A DNA stretch of 64,000 nt from the NCBI GenBank assembly GCA_963070105.1, contig OY718805.1, forward strand, positions 9,390,652 through 9,454,651, in the 5' to 3' direction. This DNA is from Litomosoides sigmodontis (lineage: Eukaryota > Nematoda > Chromadorea > Rhabditida > Onchocercidae). The notes below the pieces were generated by a model that worked only from the letters and a program-made list of their open reading frames with translations, had not been told where the DNA came from and ran no database searches. This document shows, one piece after another, positions 27,904-40,178 of the stretch; the stretch's first letter is position 1, and each line of letters starts with the position of its first letter. A program made the translations under genes and the position numbers.

Positions 27904-29201
27904 TTAATTCGCCTCATTGGATTCCTCCTCTTTATGATATTTTGCAAGAATACGTCTGTCAAGTTCATCCAATGTTATCGGACCACCAATGGGTTCAAAC
28001 AAACGGCGATTTTCTCGACGTAATTCAAGCGCTTTCTCTGAAAATTTTGAATTAGTCTGATTCATACAAACATTACTTTTTTTTTGTAGTAACTCTTGTA
28101 CTCACCGATCTAAGAGGATAAAAAGCTTTCCAACGTTTTGCAAAACAGCGCAGTGGAGTAAGAGAACCGATATCTTAAGATGCAGTAGTAGTTGATGATT
28201 GAAAACTTGAGCAATTACCTGCTTCATCTATGTGTCGTTTACGAACTAGTTGATTACAGTTTAGTGCACAAATATTTTAACTAGAGATAAATCAAAATAA
28301 CATTTAAACACCACATGACATTTCTGCACTTTCAGAATACGACAATGCTTATCTGTATTAGAAGTGCATAACTAAACCATAACTAAACCGACGTTCTTGG
28401 CATAAGCATTCACTCAATATGAATACAGAGCTACCTTTTATGGTATCCAGCGTTATATCCCGTTGCTGATCAAAATTATAGAAAAGACCAATAACAACTG
28501 GAACAGCCGGTAGAGTAAACAAATGCGGTTGCTTCATTTTTTGACTTACTAACATCAATGAAACAGCTAGCAAAGCCACCATAAATTCATTGGAAATAAG
28601 TTTTCGTGTGCTCGCTAACTGAAATAATTATACGTTTGTACTTATTATGGAGTATGATGTTGCACTACTGTAACATAAGGATGCACATATAATTTCATTT
28701 TCATTCGTCAGTACTTCATAATATCTGATGTACCACTCAGTGGTACCACTTTTCCACATCCTTCAGTAGATGGCAAACGGAAACAACCAAATTCAGTAGG
28801 CATTTCTAACAAAACTGCTTACCTATTGTAACTGAATTGAAAAATATGCACTGGCAAAGGAAAAGGAAGTATACCTGTTAAATTGTTAGGAACAGCAGTA
28901 TTACATAGAAAAACAAACCTCTAAGGCTCTTTTATGCTCGAACAAAACATTCTGTAGAGCGATCTGTTCCGTTGCCTGAAGAAAAATTCCTAGTGAAATT
29001 ATGAAATTTAATTTGAAAAAATTAAAAGTAAAAAATTTGAATATTTTTGCGTGTATTCACTGTATCTCAATACTGCAATTAAAAATAAACAGTTCAAGCA
29101 TTCGGCACTTGAAATGAAGTACTAAGATTTTAATAAAAAAAATAAACCTGTTGATCGTAATATTTTCGAAACTCCACGTTACTTGACCACGATGTTCCCA
29201 T
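27904..29201 (-). CDS. plgrkt: PLGRKT-family two-pass membrane protein (copy A)
   Basis: Four exons on the minus strand, 29201-29148, 28975-28919, 28618-28435 and 28037-27904, join in phase to 142 codons plus stop; human PLGRKT has 147. The start follows the family MG beginning. Residues about 19-37 are a charged helix (EHKRALE), then two hydrophobic segments (around FMVALLAVSLMLV and TLPAVPVVIGLFY) are separated by SQKMKQPHLF, matching the family pattern of a hairpin pair with a basic loop. The tail is a long charged helix with GGPITLDELDRR, like the ITFESIEKAR segment of the human protein. PLGRKT in mammals binds plasminogen through a C-terminal lysine. Here the chain ends in Asn, so that function is not supported. 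The gene lies about 750 bp downstream of its paralogue, same strand. Confidence 0.8.
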
Positions 29202-29951
29202 TAAGAATATAAATAAAACATTACAAGTGTAAGCGTTCGATAGTTTCAGAACCCAAAAATTCCAGTCACGAACTTAAATTTCTTTTTTATTTGGCATTGA
29301 TAAGTTAACTGTGCTTTTGATACTACCGGAAATTATACAAAGGCTCATAACACACAGAAAAAAGCATAATGCAAATTGCGATGGCAACTCAAACACTTTT
29401 TTTTCTTGCAAAACAAAAAATGAGAATACCTTTCAAAATATTCAGCACATATGCCCTCGATAATTTTGCAGGTGTATACCAAATACAGACAAATTCCAAC
29501 ACAGCCTGAAAGGAAGCCCAACCACTTAACTATTTAAAACCATCACTGTATTAGCAGAAGCTCGATTTCCCATATACCAATTCACAAAGTTCGAAACTAG
29601 TGAAACAAAAGATAAGACAAGCGAGTTCAATGTTTTATTCCGATGGAAAAACCAAAAGGGATGAAGAAATCAAATAATCACATCTTCTAACAGATAGAGC
29701 AAAAACAGTGCTTCAGCACCTCTGAGTTCTCCTACCTGTTTTGATTCAAAATTATAGTTCAAATGGATTTGATTAGACGTGATGACGTTTAAACTTATGA
29801 AAACTATATATAGTTAATAGAGATGGGAATACTCTTCAGTAAAAGAGTGAGACATTTCTTAAAGTTTGAATTGACATCATAGAATACGGAAAATTTTTGG
29901 AAACAATCATTACAAAAGTATTTTGCTGAGTAACAGCAAAACAATATCGAC

Positions 29952-31469
29952 CTATTCCATATCATCTGCTCCTTGCAATTCCTTCACTCGATGATTTACG
30001 TCAGCTACCAAGATATGGGGTTCATGCTGTGCTAGTCCTGTTCGGTATAATAAATCAGCTCGTCCTGGAAGTAATTTAGGAGGTTTCAACTATATTTTCC
30101 ATTACATTCTTCCATATAAATTCCATAAATTAATAGCTGGTCACTGATTACTTCAGCTTTTCTCCATTCTCCACCTATCATTACAGCTTCTCAAAATACA
30201 GGAAATCCTTAAACACAGCCTTCCAATTTTGTATGCCTAATGATATAAAACAAAAGATTTCTAAGAATAAAACAGATTGAGGAAATTCACTTTTGATTCT
30301 TGCTGTACGTCGTCCGAAGGAAGCGTCGGTTTCACAGGCCAAATATGGAAGCGCTACTGCAACCGGTATCAAATGGAACACATTTTTATGCTGATAGGTA
30401 GCTACAGCAGAAATAATGGTTACTGCGAGACTTGCAATGGCTTTATACGGATAGGCATATTGCAGTCTGGCAAGCTGAAAAAGGCTTTTAAATCATAAAA
30501 AAGTACAAGTTCAAAGGATCACTCCTTCAATAAACCATAAAATCGCAAAATAGCAATCGCATTCTTCTATTATGAGGAACATATGGCTTATAAATCAGCC
30601 CACAGCACTGAAACTTCATTAAACACTACACAAATAAGTCACCCGTATTCACAAATTAACTTTAAGATATATATGTAAGTCATATGCGATGATCACTTGC
30701 TTCCTATATGTTGCTGCTTTGAGACATTCGGCATTTTAAAGTAAAAAGAGACAGAAATAGACTTATGTCATTAAAGAAACAAGCAGACTTACCTCGAATG
30801 CTCTTTTCCTCTCATCCAAAGCTTCTTGAAATGCTATGCAACGTTCGATCTAAAAATAACTTGATATAAGTTTCTTTGAACAAAACAGAATTATCAACAT
30901 ATGTGGAAATAAAATCAATTAATGAATCTTTAGTGAGAGTCGAACCATTCAGACAAGTTAATTAGTGTTTAAACGAATTTTAGTAAGATAAAACCAAGTT
31001 GAAAAAAGGCTATGAATAGATTACTAATTTTCTTGAAGCAGACAAATTCAGTTAGTGATAGGCTCATTATTAATAATACCATAATGTAGCAAAACGTCGT
31101 AGTAAACAATAATAGATAAAAAAAACAACAATGAAAAGGTGTTGCAACAAAAAACATAATAAATAAGCAAAATTCAATTTTATAGCAAAAATGCATAAAT
31201 GATCTCAATTAGCTCAAAATCAATTAATTATTTAAAATCAGGACTACATCGCTTATGAAAAATGTAAAATGTAACGCGAAAAGAGTAAAGGTAAAGTTTG
31301 CAAATATCGACTAATTAATTTCATTAATAGCAATTATAAGTTAGATAAAATAAAAATAAACATTATATCGGTAGAAAACAACAATGAAATATAATTAGTG
31401 GTGAAAGACATGAAGAACCTTTTGATTCTCAAGCAATCGGATAGTATTCACTATCGACTTTTCACTCAT
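29952..31469 (-). CDS. PLGRKT-family two-pass membrane protein (copy B)
   Basis: Four exons, 31469-31419, 30849-30793, 30474-30291 and 30064-29952, give 134 codons plus stop. Exon 2 (57 bp) and exon 3 (184 bp) have exactly the same length and phase as in the downstream copy, so the two arose by duplication. Exon 2 encodes DERKRAFE, matching EHKRALE of copy A. Exon 3 encodes two hydrophobic stretches (around AIASLAVTIISAVA and FHLIPVAVALPYLA). The final exon encodes a polar tail ending in Glu, shorter and less like the human one than that of copy A. This is the more diverged member and its role is unknown. A TTTCAG just upstream of the ATG (near 31505) could be a cis or spliced-leader acceptor. 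Confidence 0.7.
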
Positions 31470-32022
31470 CTCACTCCTGCGGCTCCTTGTTAAGCGACAT
31501 TAACCTGAAATATACAATATTCATGATTACATTAACATTCTATGCTAATTTATGATACAGCAAGACTGATACGTCCACCTAGCTTCTCTCCACGTACAGT
31601 ACTGGAAGCACCCCTACGATGAAAAGGAGCACAGTGAAAGTAGCGTAGTTCTAGCACGTATCCATCGGGAGCAGTCCGAACTAAACAAAATTCGTACCGC
31701 TGCAATGCTACGGCTGACAACTTGAACGAGATGTTTTGTCAATTTTGGGTGACATTTGGATAACGTAAGTTTGACTTGGTAATATGCGACTGGTAATAGG
31801 TTATGATAAAATCACAATTTACACGTATAGTAAGCCTGACTTTAGGACTGAACAATTTAGGTTAATTTGTTTTTAAGATTTTATGAAAATTCATAGTATA
31901 GTAAAATTTACTTGTACATTTGGTTTTAGCATTTGAATAACTGAATAAACATTGTTTGATGATTTTCCGGCTTTTTTTGCAGATAATAAACTAGAAATTT
32001 GTATAAAAGTAGAAAGTGTTTG
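31470..32022. promoter_or_regulatory. Divergent intergenic promoter region
   Basis: About 550 bp separate the ATG of the minus-strand PLGRKT-like copy B from the ATG of the plus-strand UFD-2 gene, so both promoters probably lie here. A TTTTTTGCAG about 40 bases before the UFD-2 ATG and a TATTTCAG before the other ATG look like acceptors for trans-splicing or for an upstream non-coding exon. No TATA box was assigned. Confidence 0.5.
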
Positions 32023-35000
32023 ATGCCGACGGAAGACTCGACACATCGAGATCCAGCAACAGAACTTGAAGAATTAGGTGCAAAGAAATTACGTCAGGAC
32101 TGCATGAACATTATGTCGAATGGGAATTCAAATGAGGTTTCTCCAAAGTTAATTTTTGTAAGGAACGAAAACCTCGGTTTTTTATAGTTATCAAGTATAT
32201 CATGTAGCATGCCTGAATTTAAACATTAATTAGATCACATGTTGCGTAAGATTATGCTAACATTTAGTCACTTTTAAACCTCAATCAGAACCACCATTTG
32301 CATTGACATTGAGATTCCCGAGCTAAAAGGCTTGAAGTAAGTGTAATAAGTTTTAGTTTTTATCTAGAATTAGTATATTTTCCTATTTGCTTTATGTTGA
32401 TCTTGGCTGCAGATAGACTCCAACAATGCTTTCAGTCGATCTTTGTAAGTCATAGGCTGATTAATTAAAGGCATAACAACATCCTTTATCCAATATGGAA
32501 TTATACTGTGTTAATTAAAAAACTCTTACTGATTTGATAATGCTGACATTTGTCAATTGTCGAATTGTGTAGATTGGTGCAGAAGGGAAAGCGGGAAGGG
32601 ATGGAAAATAGATATAGGATACACCATTTAATTGATGACTATATCGCACATTACATAGCAGCGGCAACCAGTCTTGTCGCTTCCCGAAATTTCAGAGTTG
32701 GTAAGAGACCTCAGCGATTAAGTAATTTCTTGTAAATTTGTTATTCAGCATTTATCGTGATGAGCTTACTACAATGTATTTTCGTTATAATTGATTTAGG
32801 ATGGGGAAGCGTACAAATTAGACCGCCTTCGGAATCTTGTCAATCGAATTTTCGGCAATGAAAACGGCATTTGTTTGAAATCTTTGTTGGAATCAGCTGA
32901 TGTATCAATGTTTAATAGTGATGGTATGCTTTGTTGTTACCAATATGGTAAAATAATGTTAATAAGTTCAGTATCAACTTCTGAAAGTAGAAAGAGGATA
33001 GAAATTGAAAAGAATGGTGAATAAACATCATACCACTTCTGCATACACTATTCTATGATTTTGAAAACAAGGTGGCATTAAGCAGTATTTGCATATATTT
33101 TCCTTCAGTAGCACTGTAAGTAATGTGTTCAAGCAGCGGCCTTGTCATCTAAAAATTGAGGAACTGAAAATACAAGGCTTTGTTTTCCAAGAGATTGTTC
33201 CAGAGAAACTGTATATTTTCAGTTGATTTGTCAGTCGTAATAGATGATGTTTTCATGCGGGCACTGTGTAATATACAGAAAAACAAGTAAGTGCTCTGGT
33301 ACTATTTTCATTCATATGTTGGAAGCTTTTCATTACAGCAAGGAATGACTAGGGTAAATAAGTACTTAAATCTTGTAATTTACCATAAACGACAAGATTA
33401 TTAATTTGCAGCATACGGAGAATGAGTACAGGTAGTACGCTGGGAAAACAACTCGGTGAACCGCTGTTCGACTTGCCTCTAACACTGCCAGAAGCAGCTT
33501 TGCATTATCTTATTACAACAAATGAAAAATTAGCTACTGAAGAGCAGAATCAGGTTTATTTTGCTTTAATCGCAATTTCGTAAAAATTGTTTATACTTAA
33601 TTGGAGGTGACATGTATTTTCGAGTTTGGAGCCGTTAGAAGTAATAGCTGTGGATAGATAAGTAAGGAGCTAAAAAGTGCAACCATCAGACATTAAAAAT
33701 GAAATTTAAATTGTAGTTTTTGATGGATTACGAGCGGTCTGTGATTCCAGTCATTCAGAAAAGACTTTTTGCTCAAACGTGCTTTCTTCTTCGTGGCTTC
33801 TATGGGAAAAAGTAGGCCATTTTATTTTGATTCACGTGCATTTTCATTTTTATGAAATTTTTTGCTTTTCTTTATTTTTTTTTTGTTTCTTCAACAAAGA
33901 GGATGTTATTTTTAAATATAAAACGTGAAAGTTTCGGTCTATTATAGATTTGCAGCAGAAGAAATGGTAGCAGTCTTTGTTCGAATGTTTTATCAACAGA
34001 AAATACCTGAAACTTTTGCCTATAATTTAATAAACTACTGTACGGATGATGATATGACGGACCACGGTGCACTTGCTGAGGTTTATTTTTCCTCCTGTCT
34101 GTATAATATGAACTTCTTCTGCATATTTACAACTAATACAGTGAGCACTGCGGATTTAAAAAATCTGTAATCTTTCATGTAGAAGGCGATATTAAATCAT
34201 ACTCCTGAATATGGATACAGGTTACAAGATAATGCTTTACACTACCACGCTACTTGCTATTGATTAAGGGTAGTCCAGGAAAATTTTTGCGCTGTTTATC
34301 CTCTTAGACAGGCGAACGGTTCTTGTGGGATATTGTAATTTGGGGATAATTTCCATCATATTTCAAAAATGCTTCAGATTTTCAATCCCATTTTGGATTC
34401 TGCTCGGAATTCGATGAGTTGCCAGCAAATGTCGAATAAATGCAACAGGGAAGTAGCTGTTTATCCATATTCCCTGCTGAAATTTCTTGTAGGTGTCAAA
34501 ACTTCATCAAATAAGCGGCCTATTGCCGATTTGGTGAGTTTTCTGATATCACCCAGTATATCTTATTACATGGAATTTTTGCTCATCAATTTTTTTTAGT
34601 TCATATTATTTTGTCGAACCTAGCTAATAATACGGCCGATTTAATTAAATCAATCATTACCGAGAACTATCTGTGTGTTATCTGCTTTTTAATCTATTAC
34701 AGCTGGTTTCTCGAGCAGATTTCATATCCGAAGTTCACACCGTTCTTGAAGGCCATGATTTCGCGAAGCTATGTTATTTGGGACCATTCTTTGAATATAG
34801 CACTGTTCCTGCTGATAACGGAAGCGTAAGAATAAACTTTGGATTCGTTAGTGTGAATCACAAACGTTTCACGTATCTTTTTTCAGCTCTCTATTTATGT
34901 GCCGTTTTTCGACTGTTCTCAACTTCCGGAAGACGACCAGAAACCGATGTTGTATAACGTTTACCAAAATGAATTAACGCTTGTTAGGGTACGTTTTCTG

Positions 35001-38000
35001 AGCTTGACACCATAACTGGTTTTTCTGTTTGTTTGTTTCTTATAAAACCTACCCTAGTACTCCATTTCAGAGTGGTAAATTGCTTTACGATGGACCAAAT
35101 CATGAAACATATATTATTTAGAAATTTTGAGACAATTCTATTGCTTAAACAGACAGATATTTTGATGGTTACCTTCTGTTCCCCAAAATCATCATTCGAA
35201 ATAAGCTTAGAGGAGAAAGACCTGAAAACTCTACATGTCATATTGAGCAATAAGTTTTTGGAGATCATTCTTCATTCTTAAAAATGGTTTGAAATTAATT
35301 CCGTTTCAGCGCCATTTACATCAAATATTGCATCAGTTATTAGCAAATGCTTCGAGCCGCAGCAGAACACTGGATTTTATTACTCGCGTATTATCAGTCA
35401 ATATCAAGAAGCGGCAGATGAATGTAAGTTTCGTATAAAGCAAAAATTATCTAATCAGTCTGTGGATCAAACACAACACTAATTACTTTGACCTCATTCT
35501 AAAAGCTGATTTTAAGACCTTCAGATCATTTTTACTTTTCTACACCTGCCAGCTGTTCTAAGAATTCAGGCGAAATGTTCTGTTGAAGGAAATGCCTGAG
35601 AGTTTAATTTAATTTTGGCGCCGATGATTTGTTTCAGCCGGACCACTCGAAGTTATCATCGGATGGGTTCATGTTGAATTTCTTTGATGTAATGCTGAGT
35701 TTGGTTGAGAAAGTTACATTTGATAAGGTAATATTACTGTTCTGATTTTGAATTATGAACTTATGGTTTCCTCATATTTAGCACAAATTATTTCTTTAAA
35801 TTTTCAAGGTCAACACTTACTACATGTTCCATTCGAAATGCAGAATTGATTTTTCGGATGAAACACGATTGAAATTGGACTTGGAGCAAGCAAAAGCCTT
35901 TTCGGAAACGATAGGTATTTGATTTTAAATTCTGTTATGAAGATGCCTCGTTTTAATATTTATGCGAGGTACTTTAGCTTTCTATTTCTGATTATTGTAA
36001 AATTAGCACACATTTAAAACTAAAATTAGCATAAACATTTTGTCGGCTGGCTGTGTCGGGTTGAACTGATGGAAATTATAAATGGGTTATTTTTAGAGGA
36101 AAATTTTTCTGTCATTTTCAGATACTAATTTCGAAATCAAATTCTCCACGGAATGTTTTTTCCTCACGGTACAAGCGCAACATCTATCACTGTCAGCTGC
36201 GATTGGGCAACTAAAATATTTGAAGAGGAATTTGCACGAAATTGAACTCGGTTTAACTGAACTTAAAGTACAGTTACGCAGATTACTGGCACTACAAATA
36301 AGAGAGAAAGCGATGATTGAAGCAAAACTGGAGCGCGCCAATATTTTTCGTGCAGTATATTTTTATTTCTTGAATTTGAATTTAAATTTGACATAGTCCT
36401 GTACTCGATAAGTTTTCATCCTGAAAGGTTTTTTGAATTTTTATCGCTCTCTAAGCAGAGAGCAATAAATAATGTTAAGGAAATCCATTATGGCTTGATT
36501 GCGGTAAGTCGTTAGTGAATTACCCACTTTTGTTTAACTTGGGTTTTTAGATCAGCCATAAATTTGTGCTTATTTGTATTGGGATATTCGTATATCCAAT
36601 ACATAAATATGAAAAAATTGCATGAATTTCAGGAACAACTTAGTGTTTCAAACTCCACGCAAATCATATTTCAGAGACTCATTCGGAGCATTATGTGTTT
36701 GGAAACTGCTCTATACGATCCAGTGTTTCTCCATCGCGCTTTGGAATTCTGCAGCCGTCAACTCACGTTCATCGTCAACATTATTAATCCTAATTTGTTA
36801 GTTATTTGAAATAACTGGAATTGTTCGGTTATCAAAAATTATGAAATGTTCACAATGAAATATTTTTTGGTGGTCTTCGTACAATTACAGCATTTAGTTT
36901 TTTTTGAAATAGTTTTTTAAATATAGATTCTTTAAAAATTAAAAAAATAAATAAACACAAGTCTCGATTATTAAAAAAGCTTAAGAAATTAAAAGAAGTT
37001 AATCATGTTCCTTTTTTTCTCTTTTATTTAATTTTGAAGCTGGAACGAGAACCCATTCTGTTAGAGAACCCATTCTTTTTTCAGCATCAACGATGGCTTT
37101 CTTCCTCCTGTAGCACCAGATTTGTTTGGAGTTATGCCAGAATTCTTCTTGGAAAATTCTCTGGATTTCATTATCTTTCTGCTGAAGTCAGTGATATAGT
37201 TTTTGAGCAGGCAGTGCATCCAGCTTTAATTACTTTTTGATTAGATGGATATATTTCGCATAGTGTATGATGAAGGAGAAAATACCGTTCCAAATAATGT
37301 TCAAATTAATATTGCAGGAATAATCCGGTTATACTTCTGGAAAGTCGATTGGACTTACCTCAGCAGCTACTTGTATTTATTTGCAGCACTCATTATTTTA
37401 ACAATAAGTTCCTCGCAGCAAAGGTTGTTTGTCTTTCATTTATTCATTCATTCATTATTATGAATTAAATTTTGCTCCTGTGGTGGGCGTTTCGTAGCAT
37501 CTAACCTACATGACAAGGTTAGCTTTATGGAGTTTTAGTTCCAATATATCCTTTTATTGCTTTCGGAAGTGAAACTAGAAACTATATTTGCTCAGAAGTG
37601 AAATACTAGATGCACTAGTATGATTGCGGCGTGAATCAATAGATAGAATTCACATGAAAGAAATTTTTCAGTTTTTTGTAAATTATAATGTAGACACTTG
37701 TCAAAGTTGACAATCAGAAGTGCAAGTGCTGACAGTGGTTTACACTGAATCCAACCAAGGCCGATTATATAAGATCTTATTGGTTGGAAAGTGTATAGAG
37801 AAAGCAAATTTTAGATAGTGGAAGTTCTTTTTATGGTCTGTCCTTCAATTTTACCAGCTGCTTATCAGTTTCATCTTTCTGTTATCAATTCCCCATTGGC
37901 CATTGATCGACTCTTTCCTAGTCTTGTCAAATTTTATGCAGGTATCGCAGAATTTTCAGTTTATTTTTTTTCGATTTTTTAATTTTTTCATTTTACTTTA

Positions 38001-40178
38001 AATGAGCTTAGATGTGGAGTCAACCGGAGCAAGCACTGAATTCTACGATAAATTTAATATTAGACGATCGATTCAAGTGATATTTCGCTCTCTTTGGGGA
38101 AGTACAATCTATAGAAGCAATATTACCTCTTATGCAAGGTCGATTTTCCCGTCTATTATTGTTAAAATTTGCCTAATGGATTTTCTTGGTGATTTTTGTC
38201 CTGTAGAACTAAAAAGGATTTTCCTAATTCAAGCTGAAATTTTTTACGTAGATAATAACATGACATCATAGTGTTATGATTCCTGGTACTTTCCATAATT
38301 AACAATTTTTAATACCTGTTTTAGTTCCATGCTTTACTGAAATCAGAAGTCTGTGATCTGTTCAATGCATGTGTTTGTGTTTCAGGGAATGCTCACCTGA
38401 TTTCATTCGTTTCGTCAATATGGTTATTAATGATGCAACCTATTTGTTAGATGAATCATTGCTTGCATTGAAAAAAATACACGACATTGAAACATTGAAA
38501 GAAAGCAATGAGTGGTCTACCCTCGGGGATGAAGAACGTCAAATGAAAGAAGATGCACTATTGGAAGCAAAGCGAGGTGTGCGGAACTGGTTAATACTTG
38601 GACGTGACACACTGGATCTTTTCACATATTTAACTGCTGATGCACCTGAACCGTTCTATGAGCCGGTTCGATTTTAAATTACATTCGTTAATGGTATTAT
38701 AAGACGTATATATGAATAATTGAACTGTGTGAATACAGTCGATTGATCGTTCTGCAGTCGTATGCTCTTGCACTTTTTCATACCTAACTTTTATTTTCAA
38801 TAGTTTTAATGGATCTTCAGCTGCTGGGTGAACGACTGGCATCAATGTTGGATTATAACGTGTCACAGTTATGCGGTCCAAAATGTACAGAACTCAAAGT
38901 GCGTGATGCAGTACGTCGGTTTATGTGGGAGCCACGAGCTCTACTACAACAAATAGTAAATGTGTACTTGAATTTGTCCTCAGAGAAATTTGCAGAATGC
39001 ATTGCTAACGATGAGGTAATTTTTAAGTTTGAATAAAGCCATTTATTTTTCAATTACCACTACATCTACTTTATGCTTCTAAAATGTTTTTTGTAAGAAA
39101 AATTATGATTATTCGGGGCAGTGATGAAGTTTATAGAACATTACAGATGATCCAATCATTTTTCATTCCAAACAAATTGCATGCCGAAGGAGGGTCATGA
39201 TTTTGGCTATCGATACATTTTCTTTTATCTTTTGGTTAAATAGGTTATGAAAATTGTTCATTCATATTCATTGCTTAAATAAGCACTTACAGCGTTCGTA
39301 TTCGCCTGATGTTTTTTCAATGGTGCTTTCACGGTTAACGGCGAATAACATTGTGCCTATAAATGAAATTGAGCTCTTAAAAAATCTTGCTGACATGACG
39401 CAACGGATCTGGAAGCAGAAGGCCCAAAACGAAGAAGATTTCGGGGATGATGTTCCGGATGATTTTAGAGGTAGTTTTGCTTGACGAATTATGGTGGATT
39501 GGGTTTGTATTTTTACACTATTATTAGGAGTCAGCGTAGTGATCGTTAATGTAATTTTAAACCCAGTTTATACATTTGAGATTTGCTTTAGACTCTCAAG
39601 TGCTAGTTTACCCTTGCGTGGATGCGGCTTTATCAGCTAGCACTTCCTTAATTTTATAACGTGTCTAAAATTAGTTTTTAAGATTTGATTGTCCTATTTG
39701 CTATACTTCTTATTCTAACTGCAGATCCGGTAATGAACACGCTGATGACTGATCCTGTAATTTTACCATCAGGACATAAAATGGATCGAAAACATATTAT
39801 GCGTCATTTGCTGAGTTCTCCAACGGATCCATTTACTCGACAACCTCTGAGCGAAACTCAGCTTATACCTGGTAATTTTATTCGAAAAAGTTTTATTTGT
39901 TCATCTTATTTTTTGGTTCAATTTTCTTAATTATTTCCCTCTAATACTTGTCGAATTAGTTATCTATATCGTTCGTATTAAAACAAGATCGTCTGCCTGA
40001 TTTATTTCTCACACTTCATTATGGAATTTTTTTAAGACAAGATTGAAACCATGGTGGTGTACGTGCTGTGTCTTTATTGTTAATTGTAAAAGTTTAAATT
40101 CTATCAATTCTAGATGTTGATTTGAAAATAAAAATTCGAACATGGATGAAGGAAAAGTTGGCGTCAAAATCAAAGTGA
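32023..40178 (+). CDS. ufd-2: Ubiquitin conjugation factor E4 (UFD-2/UBE4 type) with U-box
   Basis: Exons: 32023-32157, 32314-32336, 32417-32444, 32583-32696, 32800-32923, 33223-33286, 33412-33553, 33717-33811, 33948-34080, 34378-34533, 34703-34825, 34887-34988, 35310-35423, 35638-35727, 35809-35914, 36122-36354, 36459-36503, 36633-36796, 37085-37190, 37245-37264, 37387-37423, 37815-37941, 38012-38138, 38386-38665, 38821-39015, 39293-39470, 39725-39871, 40114-40178. They join in frame to 1090 codons, close to UBE4A and somewhat shorter than UBE4B. The Ufd2 core is clear ([54 protein letters not shown]). The C-terminal U-box reads [10 protein letters not shown], then [14 protein letters not shown]. 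The protein extends ubiquitin chains on substrates with E2 partners, working with CDC-48. First exons, the 45-nt exon and the 20-nt exon are the least certain. Confidence 0.9.
39725..40178 (+). other. U-box domain exons of UFD-2
   Basis: The last two exons encode the E2-binding U-box. The conserved proline-rich start (TDPVILPSG), the basic stretch with [22 protein letters not shown] and the closing helix [10 protein letters not shown] align with the UBE4B C terminus. Nothing in the domain looks damaged. Confidence 0.9.

Noticed and set aside
37245..37463. A 72-codon plus-strand frame as a separate small membrane protein
   Set aside because: Its start and end coincide with UFD-2 micro-exon 37245-37264 and exon 37387-37423 in another frame; the homology supports UFD-2 exons instead.
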